Source: a candidate division WWE3 bacterium
GTDB taxonomy: Bacteria; Patescibacteriota; WWE3; UBA101185; UBA10185
Length of the DNA: 11,286 bases
Assembly: GCA_020427865.1 (NCBI GenBank)
Contig: JAGQNX010000075.1
Span: forward strand, 1 to 11,286
Direction of reading: 5' to 3'
Under the pieces are notes generated by a model. The model was not told the origin of the DNA and ran no database searches. It worked only from the letters and a program-made list of their open reading frames with translations. Shown piece after piece: positions 1 to 6,621 of the stretch (its first letter is position 1; each line of letters opens with the position of its first letter). The translations under genes and the position numbers were made by a program.

Positions 1-59
1 AGTATTTCTATTAAAGTAAAACCAGAAGAATTAGAATTTTTAAAAGGCAGTATTTTCAT
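1..59 (-). CDS. Prepilin, 5' fragment (N-terminus only)
   Basis: The fragment holds the first 19 codons of a type IV prepilin that continues beyond base 1. It starts at ATG 59-57 and reads MKILPFKNSNSSGFTLIEI, then the first two bases of a Leu codon. A short polar leader with Lys residues ends in Gly13, and the mature protein would begin with Phe14. The glutamate at mature position +5 needed for methylation and assembly is Glu18. This is a class III signal for PilD. It follows the preceding minor pilin by 29 bp in the same direction, so it is probably the third pilin of this sub-operon. No Shine-Dalgarno sequence is visible upstream. It is too short to appear in normal ORF calls. Major or minor role cannot be judged without the C-terminal part. 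Confidence 0.9.
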   Translation of the reverse strand, partial: MKILPFKNSNSSGFTLIEI

Positions 60-88
60 ATTTTAAAGTATAGCTAAGTATATTAGAT

Positions 89-637
89 TTAACAATCAAC
101 ACCACTTAAATCCGTACAACGACCTAGATTTATGGAACTAGAACCCCCACTACAAGCAGAAACCCCAGAGGTTGTAGGGCAAATTATAACAGCATTTGCA
201 CAGTGTCTACTACCACCGGTGTATGCAACCTCATAGGGTGAAATGTAAACATAATTTTTTAAATTATCACCAGCCTTAGGAGCAGAAATACAGCTGAATG
301 TACCTGCTAAAGAGCCGGTTACGGGTATTGAGTAATATTTAAAAGAGGTAGTAGGCCAAGCATTAATATAAAACTTTAATGCATCACCATCCGCACCAAC
401 TAGGGGATTACCACTTGCATCAGCAGCAGGTAGGCGTAACTTTGTGTTTCTAAACACTTCTATAGAATCCCCAACATCTTTTAGATCGCTGATGGTTATA
501 GCGTCATATGCCTTATTCTTGGACTCTATGGGATTTAACACCGAATACAAAACTCCAGCTAAGATTGAAATAATCGATATTGATAGAAGGATTTCTAACA
601 ATGTTAATCCTTTATTGTTTAAATTAAAAAAAGTCAT
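89..637 (-). CDS. Minor type IV prepilin
   Basis: This is a 182-aa prepilin. The leader MTFFNLNNKG is cut after Gly10; the mature protein begins LTLLEIL, with Glu15 at mature +5 and a hydrophobic helix to about residue 35. The helix end ILAGVLYSVLNP nearly matches that of the upstream major pilin (ILAGVLLSVLNP), so the two are paralogs. The globular part has six cysteines (116, 146, 153, 162, 174, 182), the last being the C-terminal residue, which suggests disulfides closing a C-terminal loop. It lies 44 bp after the major pilin. Its likely SD, AAGGGGGT (649-656), sits inside a hairpin, so translation may be low or coupled to the upstream gene. The 'minor' call is inferred from that and from gene order. 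Confidence 0.88.
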   Translation of the reverse strand: MTFFNLNNKGLTLLEILLSISIISILAGVLYSVLNPIESKNKAYDAITISDLKDVGDSIEVFRNTKLRLPAADASGNPLVGADGDALKFYINAWPTTSFKYYSIPVTGSLAGTFSCISAPKAGDNLKNYVYISPYEVAYTGGSRHCANAVIICPTTSGVSACSGGSSSINLGRCTDLSGVDC

Positions 638-646
638 GTGGAATTA

Positions 647-670
647 TGACCCCCTTCGAGGAGGGGGTCA
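647..670 (-). promoter_or_regulatory. Intercistronic hairpin sequestering the SD of the minor pilin
   Basis: Perfect 8-bp arms (TGACCCCC and GGGGGTCA on the minus strand) flank an 8-nt loop; one further A-T pair extends the stem. The 3' arm plus two loop bases makes AAGGGGGT (649-656), a 7/8 match to the SD consensus AAGGAGGT, lying 12 nt before the ATG at 637. The 5' arm with the loop reads CCCCCTCCT, which resembles the 16S anti-SD. The hairpin begins about 12 nt after the major pilin stop codon. There is no T-run after it, so it does not look like an intrinsic terminator. It could also protect the major pilin mRNA from 3' exonucleases. Confidence 0.7.
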
Positions 671-681
671 TGAATTAAAGC

Positions 682-1293
682 TTATTCAACTGTACAGTTT
701 GCAGGTGTGCTTGAAACAGCACCTGTTAACGTAGCTCCAGATGTACAATTGTAAAAACCTTCTACAATTGCATTACCGGACTCATAGTATTGATACATCA
801 TGGTATTAGTTTCTCCATGTAGCTTTGCAGCTATACGGAACCCATTAGTATTAGGATCACGTACGAACAAGAAGTCACAGTTTCCTGAATCAGTCGAAGT
901 ACCTCTGTAACCAGTTGTATCACAACCTCTGTTTGTACCTGTAGGAAGATCTATACCAGAAATCTGAAAGTAACAATGTGCTATACCTGCATCAGCTGTA
1001 GTAACACCATCACAAGTAAGAGTAGTATTCGTTAAAGATGTAGCTATACTACCAGCACCCCTCGTGAATTCTTGACGAGTAGCAACTTGTCCAACAAAAC
1101 TTGCTGCCTGTAGTGATTTAGTACTTAGTGCTAATTTATCCAGAGTTGCACGTATCGTACCGTTTTTAGCTTTGTTTTGTTGCTGAACTGGGTTAAGTAC
1201 AGATAACAGAACACCAGCTAAGATACCTATAATAACAATAACGATCAAAAGCTCGATAAGGGTAAAACCTTTTGAATTTCGTAAATTTCGCAT
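682..1293 (-). CDS. Type IV prepilin, likely major pilin
   Basis: This is a 203-aa prepilin starting at ATG 1293, because GGGAGGTG (1302-1309) lies upstream at the same spacing as in neighbouring genes. An in-frame ATG at 1404 would add 37 residues and give an abnormally long leader with no SD. The leader MRNLRNSKG is cut after Gly9; the mature protein starts FTLIELLIVIV, with Glu14 at mature +5. The N-terminal helix runs to about residue 60 and includes the VLNPVQQQNKAK segment common in CPR pilins. Six cysteines (94, 107, 124, 139, 183, 200) fall in three successive pairs; the last pair brackets a 16-residue C-terminal loop like the D-region of classical pilins. It has the strongest SD in the window, its own promoter candidate and a 3' hairpin, which together suggest high expression. 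The major-subunit role is inferred. Confidence 0.87.
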   Translation of the reverse strand: MRNLRNSKGFTLIELLIVIVIIGILAGVLLSVLNPVQQQNKAKNGTIRATLDKLALSTKSLQAASFVGQVATRQEFTRGAGSIATSLTNTTLTCDGVTTADAGIAHCYFQISGIDLPTGTNRGCDTTGYRGTSTDSGNCDFLFVRDPNTNGFRIAAKLHGETNTMMYQYYESGNAIVEGFYNCTSGATLTGAVSSTPANCTVE

Positions 1294-1301
1294 TTTTTCT
1301 A

Positions 1302-1309
1302 CACCTCCC
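1302..1309 (-). promoter_or_regulatory. Shine-Dalgarno deciding the major pilin start
   Basis: The minus strand reads GGGAGGTG, almost the full anti-SD complement. Its GGAGG core ends 10 nt before the ATG at 1293. It fixes the pilin start there rather than at the upstream in-frame ATG (1404), which has no SD. Confidence 0.85.
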
Positions 1310-1425
1310 TTCGTACTTAACCCAATATTTAATCCTTGGGCTGCGAACTTAAAAACTTTGCTTATTCTTTTTTGTGTAGAATCCATTTGGGCAGGACCTT
1401 TCATTAATCAAAATTATGTATCTAA

Positions 1426-1454
1426 AGATTACAAATTTAACTGTATACAGTCAA
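1426..1454 (-). promoter_or_regulatory. Sigma70-type promoter candidate for the pilin genes
   Basis: The -35 box is TTGACT (1449-1454), a 5/6 match to TTGACA. After a 17-bp spacer the -10 box is TAATCT (1426-1431), which matches TATAAT only at the three most important positions (T1, A2, T6). It directly follows the stop of PilX-like 2 and precedes the major pilin. It would allow pilin transcription independent of the long upstream operon. Confidence 0.5.
1440..1451. repeat. 12-bp palindrome overlapping the -35 box
   Basis: ACTGTATACAGT is a perfect inverted repeat whose right end (plus-strand sense) overlaps the TTGACT -35 box by three bases. It could be an operator for a dimeric repressor. 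A 12-bp palindrome is expected a few times by chance in 11 kb, so only its position makes it notable. Confidence 0.35.
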
Positions 1455-1468
1455 CAGTATAACGTACT

Positions 1469-2410
1469 CTAAAGAGGTTCAGCACCTTCAAATGTGCCAT
1501 TATTAGAGTACATTGCATAATCAAACATACCAGGTAAATAAGGATAGGAGCGTTCAACCACAATCTTACGAGTAATAGTTTCATTTGTTTTGGTATCCTG
1601 CAATTTACCCAAGGAAGTTATTTTAAAACCTTGGCTAGGCAGGGTGCTAGTATCTGTAACAAATACACCAACCTCCGAATCTGCTCCCACGGATTGAATA
1701 CGTAAACCTCCTACAATACCGCTAGCATTTACGTCAAAACACAAGGCATAGAAATTACCAGCAGAATCTTTATACGTAGTACTCGTATCTGGGTAAATTG
1801 AGTTTTGAGTAGAAATCTGACTGGCGTGTGAACTACAAGAGCTACCACATCCAACAACAGCCTTATCTATAGAACTACCGCTATATAAGCTATAGAGTAG
1901 TATACTGTCCACATCATTGTCTGTAGCTACAGTAACAGTATTAGACGACCAACAAACAGCTAATGCTCCAGTTGTACCTGTTAAACGTACCTCACGAACT
2001 TCACCTTGAGGTACTCTAAATCTGTGTTCAGAAGATGTTCCTAGACGCTCAATAGCCATTATTGACTCTGCGTCAATATTATCTTCTGCTGATACACCTG
2101 AAAAGTCTGTATAACAAACTTCAGGAGGTGTATGGGCATTTAGATCAGCTTCAAATAAACTAGTGGTACATTCCCCAGAAGCTATGACCTCTTCTAATTT
2201 TTCTATTGGAGTCACTAAAACTTTCTCAGCCCCACCCTCAGCAGCAGCTAATGCCCGAGAAGAGGTGTCAGATGAAGAAGTACGTCTACTAGTTTTAATA
2301 CTTTGTGAAGCAATGTAAGCAGCTGCACCCAATATAATTGTTAACACAATTAACACTAAAGGTAGGACTTGGCCATTACTATATGAATTTTTAATACTTA
2401 GTTTATGCAT
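1469..2410 (-). CDS. PilX-like atypical prepilin 2
   Basis: The protein is 313 aa when started at ATG 2410, which forms a TAATG overlap with the stop of protein B. An upstream in-frame ATG at 2428 lies within the SD itself and is less likely. The N-terminus is short and basic, then Gly13-Gln14 followed by a hydrophobic helix (VLPLVLIVLTIILGAAAYIA): a class III-like signal lacking Phe+1 and Glu+5, as in PilX-family proteins. After the helix comes SSDTSSRALAAAEGGAEKVL, the hallmark 'SARxxxxAEAGxE' region of PilX N-terminal domains. It is homologous along its length to the 5736-6620 gene: both have the VCW segment, a Cys-rich middle and an ending PYxxGxxDYAxYS. It is translationally coupled to protein B. 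A role as pilus-borne partner or anchor of B is inferred. Confidence 0.82.
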   Translation of the reverse strand: MHKLSIKNSYSNGQVLPLVLIVLTIILGAAAYIASQSIKTSRRTSSSDTSSRALAAAEGGAEKVLVTPIEKLEEVIASGECTTSLFEADLNAHTPPEVCYTDFSGVSAEDNIDAESIMAIERLGTSSEHRFRVPQGEVREVRLTGTTGALAVCWSSNTVTVATDNDVDSILLYSLYSGSSIDKAVVGCGSSCSSHASQISTQNSIYPDTSTTYKDSAGNFYALCFDVNASGIVGGLRIQSVGADSEVGVFVTDTSTLPSQGFKITSLGKLQDTKTNETITRKIVVERSYPYLPGMFDYAMYSNNGTFEGAEPL

Positions 2411-5400
2411 TATTCTAATACCTCCCATCGTAAGTCTACATTAAATAGCCCACTAGAATTAAGTGTTGCATTTGATTCTGCTTGACGTGTTAAAGCGCGC
2501 AAATATATAGGATTATACTTTACATATACAGCAGGATAACCATTAGAACTTCCACGATCACGGTTAAAAAGCACAGTGTGTTCTGTTGATTCACCTGTAG
2601 GTTCACCCGTAACCAAAGGTCCTTCAATTATTACAGAAGAATCAGTGCCACCAGAAGATGCAAAATCTACATCACCATTAACTATTAAGGATGCCTGAAT
2701 ATGAGCACCATCAGAGGGATTAATAGCACCATCACCAACCGAAGGTGCAATTATTACATTAGTATTTATTACAAACAGTATTCTAGAACCATTACCACTT
2801 GCTCTAAACTGGTCTTGAAACACTACAGGATCAGAACCATAAACGTATATCGTAACGACTGAATTAGACTCGGCAATGTTATATATGTTACTAGAGCTAA
2901 GGGACAAAATAGAGTTTAGACAACTTACAGAAGTTTTATATACCTTTGAGCTAGTTAATGGGGTAGGACTTCCTGCAAGTATATTGTTACAATTTGTTAT
3001 TTCTTCTGCATTACCTGGAATTTCAAAATTATAACTTTCTGGCCAGTATAGAGTAGGGGAGCTTGCATCACCTGCACGAATAGCATAATGATCTTTATGG
3101 GCAGCACTAAAACCACCTACAGTAGAAACACCATTTAAATCACGAACATTTTTGTCACCTGCAGTTAACAATACACCTGAACCATCTATTAACCTACCTA
3201 TAAACCCACCTGAAGTTTCAGAGGCTAGAGGCGTAAATAAACTAATAGACATATTTGTGTTACCAGAATATACGCCAGCATCACTCACAGTATACCAAGG
3301 TACCAAATTATTAGTGCGTGAAAATGCTATATTTATGATATTTATGTCGTCAATGTTATCCTTTAATGTAAATTCAAATGGGCCAACTGCTTCCTTACTT
3401 GGGCCATCTTCAATTTGATAACAAGCTAAATTATAAGAATAACTGGTTTGTTGATTAGCCCCAGTAGCTCCATAAAAACTACTTGTAGAAAAATATCTAT
3501 TATGAGGCTCTACAAAAGGAGTCTTAATTTCATAAGTAGATGTGGCAGGGTCCCAGTTTTCGACATCAAAGAACCCAGCTCCATTTACAGGTGTATAAGC
3601 AACACGCACTTGTACTTCATCTTCTACACTTGAACCTGCAGGTACAAATACAGAAGAAGGGGAAAGCTTTAGCGAAGGATCGGTATAATCAGTTATATCA
3701 GAACAAGAAGCACCGTCAGGTAATACTGTTATGGAACCTGTAATTGTAGCGTCGGTGTCACCACAAGCCATAGTCTTACCAGAAACAAGAGGTGTATCAA
3801 AACCTAGACTGCCTGGTAAGTTCTTCGCGTATACCCAATAGGTGCGCTCTTTACCATCGTTGTAATTTACTATATTTCCACTACCTTGATCAATTATGCC
3901 TAACCAATCAGTACTAAAGGCATGCTGACACTGTGCAGGGGCTAACCCGTTACTACTGGAACATACTCCACATAAATTGCCACCACCTAATGCCACACAC
4001 GCGTCATAAGAGTAGGGTTTTATAAACTCATTAGCTTGAATACTCCAAATATGTTTACCACCTGCATCTTTTTTACCACCTTCATATATTTCTATATAAG
4101 TATCTTGTCTAATATTATCAGCGTCTCCAGCCCAACCTTCTATACCTGTACACTCAAATTTAATTTCTCCAATAGGGTTCTTAGGGGAACAGGTTATAGT
4201 TTTAGGACTACCTTCTAATAAGGTTATAGAGTTACCCGAAGTATTAGGTAGATTATGTGCATAAGCATATATAGAATGGGATTTACCATCGAAAATACTA
4301 CCAACTAGGGGAACAGCCGATTTAAATCCAAGATTACACTTGGGGTCATTTATATAGCCAGTATCACAAATACCACAGTTGGTAAATCCTGCAGCACGAC
4401 AGGCTTCACTTCCACTAAAAAAGTCTGTTTGAGTAGTTAAAAAGCTTGTACCCCCTGCACCTAAAGGACCGTCACGAACAAGCTCGATAACCACATCTTT
4501 ATATTTATCATCTAAATCAAACGCATAACCCTCAAACCACTCACATGTAGCAGAGGTAAATTTACCTAGGGCATCATTAGAAGGAGCTTTTGGTAAAGTC
4601 ATAGAACAACCTTGTGCAGACGTACCACAGTCTTGGTTTCCCGCAATTTGGCACTCATAACCATCTGTACCAAAGTCGGTGTTACCACAGTGATTAACTG
4701 ATCCGGCATTAGTAGCTTTAAATGGTGTAGTATACTTGTCGGGTATAGAAGTAACAACAGGACGTACAGCATAAATAGTGCCTTGAAATACAACATTGTT
4801 ATATGTCCATATTCCCTGTGCATTAGTTGTAAGTACTACGGTACCTCCAGCAGGCATAAATAACTCAACTTGGACATTAGGTATACCTACACCAGTATCT
4901 TGGTCTACAACAGACCCTGTTAAATTAGAAAATGGGGGGAAACTGTTTACTAAGAAAGAACACTCATGCGGACTTGTACCACAATCGTCTTCCATAGCAC
5001 GCTGACATCTATATAGTGTGCTGCCTAAAGGTGTATTCTTACGACCCTCACAGTGATCTTCTGATTCTATATCGTTAGTTGTAGATAGTGGTCCAGAATA
5101 TCCGGAAGGCAAAGAATCTAAAGTTAATTGGTATTGCTCAGCAGTGTGTAACATTTTGCTAGTCTTACCGTTATCTGCAGTAGTAAGTTTAGCTACACCT
5201 TGACGATTAGAATCGAAAGCTAGTACAACATCTTTAACAGGAGCACCTGTAATACGATCACGAACACTTGCAACTATTTTTCGAGAGGGTTTATCATCAG
5301 AAGGTGAACATACGGGAGCATACCAACAATATCTTTCACAGAACTCACCATCTTTATCACAATCATCTATACCATTTCTATCAGGTAAGGCTTGCCATTG

Positions 5401-5697
5401 GGCACAACCAAAATTTATCCAATAGTGACCACAAATTTCTGATTCTAAATAAGTAACTCTAATATTACCATCATCCCCATCTCCAATTTTATAACCCTGA
5501 CCACAAACCTTGGTACAACATATAGATGGATCAGGACATGGTACAGGAGGGGATCCATGGGAAGCCTCAACCTTGTCTACACCTACAAAAGCTAAAAAGT
5601 TAAAAGAATCTGAATACTTAGACCCAATAGCAAATACAAATATCACAGCAAATAGGAACATTAATACATTAACTTTTTGTCGATTGTGCAGTTTCAT
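2410..5697 (-). CDS. Large secreted Cys-rich multidomain surface protein B (candidate pilus-associated adhesin)
   Basis: This protein has 1095 aa and 34 cysteines. An N-terminal hydrophobic segment (about 10-25, possibly to 40) acts as signal or anchor, with a possible signal peptidase site after Val-Glu-Ala45. Residues 54-130 are Cys-rich and include an Asp-rich DCDKDGEFC motif resembling a calcium-binding loop. Two carboxypeptidase-regulatory-like beta-sandwich repeats follow (138-249, 258-367), each closed by a four-Cys motif with DCGTS. Next are two repeats of a 'GWAxDxD' type domain (380-503, 511-645) containing DGKxHxIYxYAxNLP-like strands. Residues 655-785 are unassigned. The C-terminal ~300 residues (from about 797, PWYTV..AGVYSG) match protein A and end WEVLE. 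The start has no clear SD. It is coupled to PilX-like 2. The adhesin role is inferred from secretion, domain style and T4P context. Confidence 0.8.
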   Translation of the reverse strand: MKLHNRQKVNVLMFLFAVIFVFAIGSKYSDSFNFLAFVGVDKVEASHGSPPVPCPDPSICCTKVCGQGYKIGDGDDGNIRVTYLESEICGHYWINFGCAQWQALPDRNGIDDCDKDGEFCERYCWYAPVCSPSDDKPSRKIVASVRDRITGAPVKDVVLAFDSNRQGVAKLTTADNGKTSKMLHTAEQYQLTLDSLPSGYSGPLSTTNDIESEDHCEGRKNTPLGSTLYRCQRAMEDDCGTSPHECSFLVNSFPPFSNLTGSVVDQDTGVGIPNVQVELFMPAGGTVVLTTNAQGIWTYNNVVFQGTIYAVRPVVTSIPDKYTTPFKATNAGSVNHCGNTDFGTDGYECQIAGNQDCGTSAQGCSMTLPKAPSNDALGKFTSATCEWFEGYAFDLDDKYKDVVIELVRDGPLGAGGTSFLTTQTDFFSGSEACRAAGFTNCGICDTGYINDPKCNLGFKSAVPLVGSIFDGKSHSIYAYAHNLPNTSGNSITLLEGSPKTITCSPKNPIGEIKFECTGIEGWAGDADNIRQDTYIEIYEGGKKDAGGKHIWSIQANEFIKPYSYDACVALGGGNLCGVCSSSNGLAPAQCQHAFSTDWLGIIDQGSGNIVNYNDGKERTYWVYAKNLPGSLGFDTPLVSGKTMACGDTDATITGSITVLPDGASCSDITDYTDPSLKLSPSSVFVPAGSSVEDEVQVRVAYTPVNGAGFFDVENWDPATSTYEIKTPFVEPHNRYFSTSSFYGATGANQQTSYSYNLACYQIEDGPSKEAVGPFEFTLKDNIDDINIINIAFSRTNNLVPWYTVSDAGVYSGNTNMSISLFTPLASETSGGFIGRLIDGSGVLLTAGDKNVRDLNGVSTVGGFSAAHKDHYAIRAGDASSPTLYWPESYNFEIPGNAEEITNCNNILAGSPTPLTSSKVYKTSVSCLNSILSLSSSNIYNIAESNSVVTIYVYGSDPVVFQDQFRASGNGSRILFVINTNVIIAPSVGDGAINPSDGAHIQASLIVNGDVDFASSGGTDSSVIIEGPLVTGEPTGESTEHTVLFNRDRGSSNGYPAVYVKYNPIYLRALTRQAESNATLNSSGLFNVDLRWEVLE
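2420..2426 (-). promoter_or_regulatory. SD of PilX-like 2, inside the last codons of protein B
   Basis: GGGAGGT lies in codons TGG GAG GTA (Trp-Glu-Val) at the end of protein B, with GGAGG ending 10 nt before the ATG at 2410. This supports 2410 rather than 2428 as the start. The same arrangement occurs at 6632-6638. Confidence 0.8.
3763..4167 (-). repeat. Protein B 'GWAxDxD' domain copy 2
   Basis: Residues 511-645 run from C516 with EGWAGDADN, through C567, C576, C579 and C590, to a DGKERTYWVYAKNLP strand and closing C645. Cys spacing tracks the previous copy to within a few residues. Confidence 0.65.
4189..4560 (-). repeat. Protein B 'GWAxDxD' domain copy 1
   Basis: Residues 380-503 run from C385 with EGYAFDLDD, through C433, C441, C444 and C454, to a DGKSHSIYAYAHNLP strand and closing C503. 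Calcium-like Asp clusters are visible. Confidence 0.65.
4597..4926 (-). repeat. Protein B repeat 2: carboxypeptidase-regulatory-like unit with Cys cap
   Basis: Residues 258-367 hold NLTGSVVDQDTGVGIPNVQV, then C337-x11-C349-x7-C357-x6-C364, again with a DCGTS. Cys spacings x7 and x6 are identical to those of the first copy. Confidence 0.7.
4951..5286 (-). repeat. Protein B repeat 1: carboxypeptidase-regulatory-like unit with Cys cap
   Basis: Residues 138-249 hold a beta-sandwich-like unit (IVASVRDRITGAPVKDVVL) followed by a Cys cap: C216-x14-C231-x7-C239-x6-C246, containing YRCQ and DCGTS. It is the partner of the unit at 4597-4926. Confidence 0.7.
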
Positions 5698-5735
5698 GTT
5701 ACAAGTCTTACATAGCCCTTACTGACGGTCAATAA

Positions 5736-6620
5736 TTAATCAATTGTTCCGGAATCAGAATACAAAGCATAGTCCAAAAACCCTGCTACATAAGGCAAAG
5801 ATTTACGGACTCTAACAGTTCTAACAGTGTCTGAAACATAGTTATTGTTGCTGTTTACTAACATGCCGGAAGAAATAATCTCGTATCCTTGTAACGGCAG
5901 GTTAACGCCTGTTTCTGCCACTATCTTTACAGCAGAATCACCTCCAAGAGAACGAAGTCTAAATACTACATCATGACCAGAAGAAAAAGGGTAGTCTGCC
6001 TCTACACAGTTTTGCATATTATGTGCAGTACCGTTTGTAGCAGTAAAAGTAGGATTACTTACAATCATTCCATTGGGATAGGTACAAGAAGCACAATCTA
6101 GTACATAGGTTTCTAACTCATTTAAGTTAAAATCATACATGTTAAAAGATAGTGCAGTAGAGTCAGAAGAAGCAATAGGAGAAAGTGCAGACCAGCATAC
6201 GTTAAATTTAGTACCTGCATACTTATTCATGGAGACTTGCACAGTTTTACCATTTTGCAGCAACACATCGTATTCAGGACCATTTCCAAGAGCATCCACT
6301 TCAACAACAGCACGACTATTCAAAGAGTCTTTATTATCTATGGAAGGGAAATCTATCCTACAAGCATTAGGTGCAGAGTCAAAATCATAACTACCATCGC
6401 AAGTATTGATAAGCCCAGCTAAATCTGTTTTAGATTTAATTAAAAACGCTTCAGCACCACCCTCGGCAGATGCAAGTGTTCTAGCAGAGGTATCAGATGT
6501 ACTTATTCTGTTTAAAGAAGTAACTGAGTTTAGAGAAAGACCCGCTGCTACAACTAAAGCCAGTGTTGTTGCAAACAACACTAGTACTAAAGTTTGGCCT
6601 TGATCATTTAAGTTTTTCAT
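5736..6620 (-). CDS. PilX-like atypical prepilin 1
   Basis: This 294-aa protein has the leader MKNLNDQG, then Gln9 and a hydrophobic helix (TLVLVLFATTLALVVAAGLSL). The class III-like cut site is Gly8-Gln9, with no Phe+1 and no Glu+5. The region STSDTSARTLASAEGGAEAFL is the PilX N-terminal signature. The body has six cysteines, including C75, C87 and a CASC pair. The C-terminus ends PYVAGFLDYALYSDSGTID, matching the end of the 1469-2410 gene. The start at 6620 is supported by GGGAGGT at 6632-6638 and a 1-nt gap to the stop of protein A. In classical T4P, PilX acts with PilY1 in priming; a comparable partnership with the large secreted protein just upstream is inferred, not shown. Confidence 0.82.
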   Translation of the reverse strand: MKNLNDQGQTLVLVLFATTLALVVAAGLSLNSVTSLNRISTSDTSARTLASAEGGAEAFLIKSKTDLAGLINTCDGSYDFDSAPNACRIDFPSIDNKDSLNSRAVVEVDALGNGPEYDVLLQNGKTVQVSMNKYAGTKFNVCWSALSPIASSDSTALSFNMYDFNLNELETYVLDCASCTYPNGMIVSNPTFTATNGTAHNMQNCVEADYPFSSGHDVVFRLRSLGGDSAVKIVAETGVNLPLQGYEIISSGMLVNSNNNYVSDTVRTVRVRKSLPYVAGFLDYALYSDSGTID

Positions 6621-6621
6621 T

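Larger units (their letters stand above)
1294..1468 (-). promoter_or_regulatory. 175-bp intergenic region: promoter and leader of the pilin sub-operon
   Basis: This is by far the longest gap in the window. It contains a TTGACT/TAATCT promoter candidate (1426-1454), a 12-bp perfect palindrome across the -35 region (1440-1451), a predicted untranslated leader of roughly 125 nt, and the strong SD at 1302-1309. A weak hairpin (CCCAA/TTGGG, 1321-1340) lies just upstream of the SD. The leader stays open in the pilin frame back to 1404, but that extension resembles no prepilin leader. Confidence 0.6.

Noticed and set aside
1..66. Plus-strand open frame ending in TAA that could be the C-terminus of a convergent gene (SISIKVKPEELEFLKGSIFIF)
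   Set aside because: The opposite strand of the same bases encodes an unmistakable prepilin leader in the direction of the operon, so the plus reading is a shadow.
647..670. Hairpin as an intrinsic terminator
   Set aside because: There is no T-run after the stem on either strand, and the next pilin gene follows in the same direction.
1321..1340. CCCAA/TTGGG hairpin in the pilin leader as a riboswitch or attenuator
   Set aside because: It is only a 5-bp stem with a 10-nt loop, with no alternative pairing or known riboswitch core visible; recorded as a weak structure only.
1294..1404. 37-residue N-terminal extension of the major pilin from an in-frame ATG at 1404
   Set aside because: It would give an abnormally long leader, has no SD, and lies in the predicted leader RNA; the ATG at 1293 has a near-perfect SD.
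2411..2428. Six-residue extension of PilX-like 2 from ATG 2428
   Set aside because: That ATG overlaps the SD (ATGGGAGG); the TAATG coupling at 2410 is better and matches the 6620 junction.
5698..5735. TTGACC in the gap before protein B as a promoter, and a minimal ATG-TAA uORF behind AAGG
   Set aside because: No -10 box lies at suitable spacing, and an ATGTAA hexamer is easily expected by chance; nothing else supports it.
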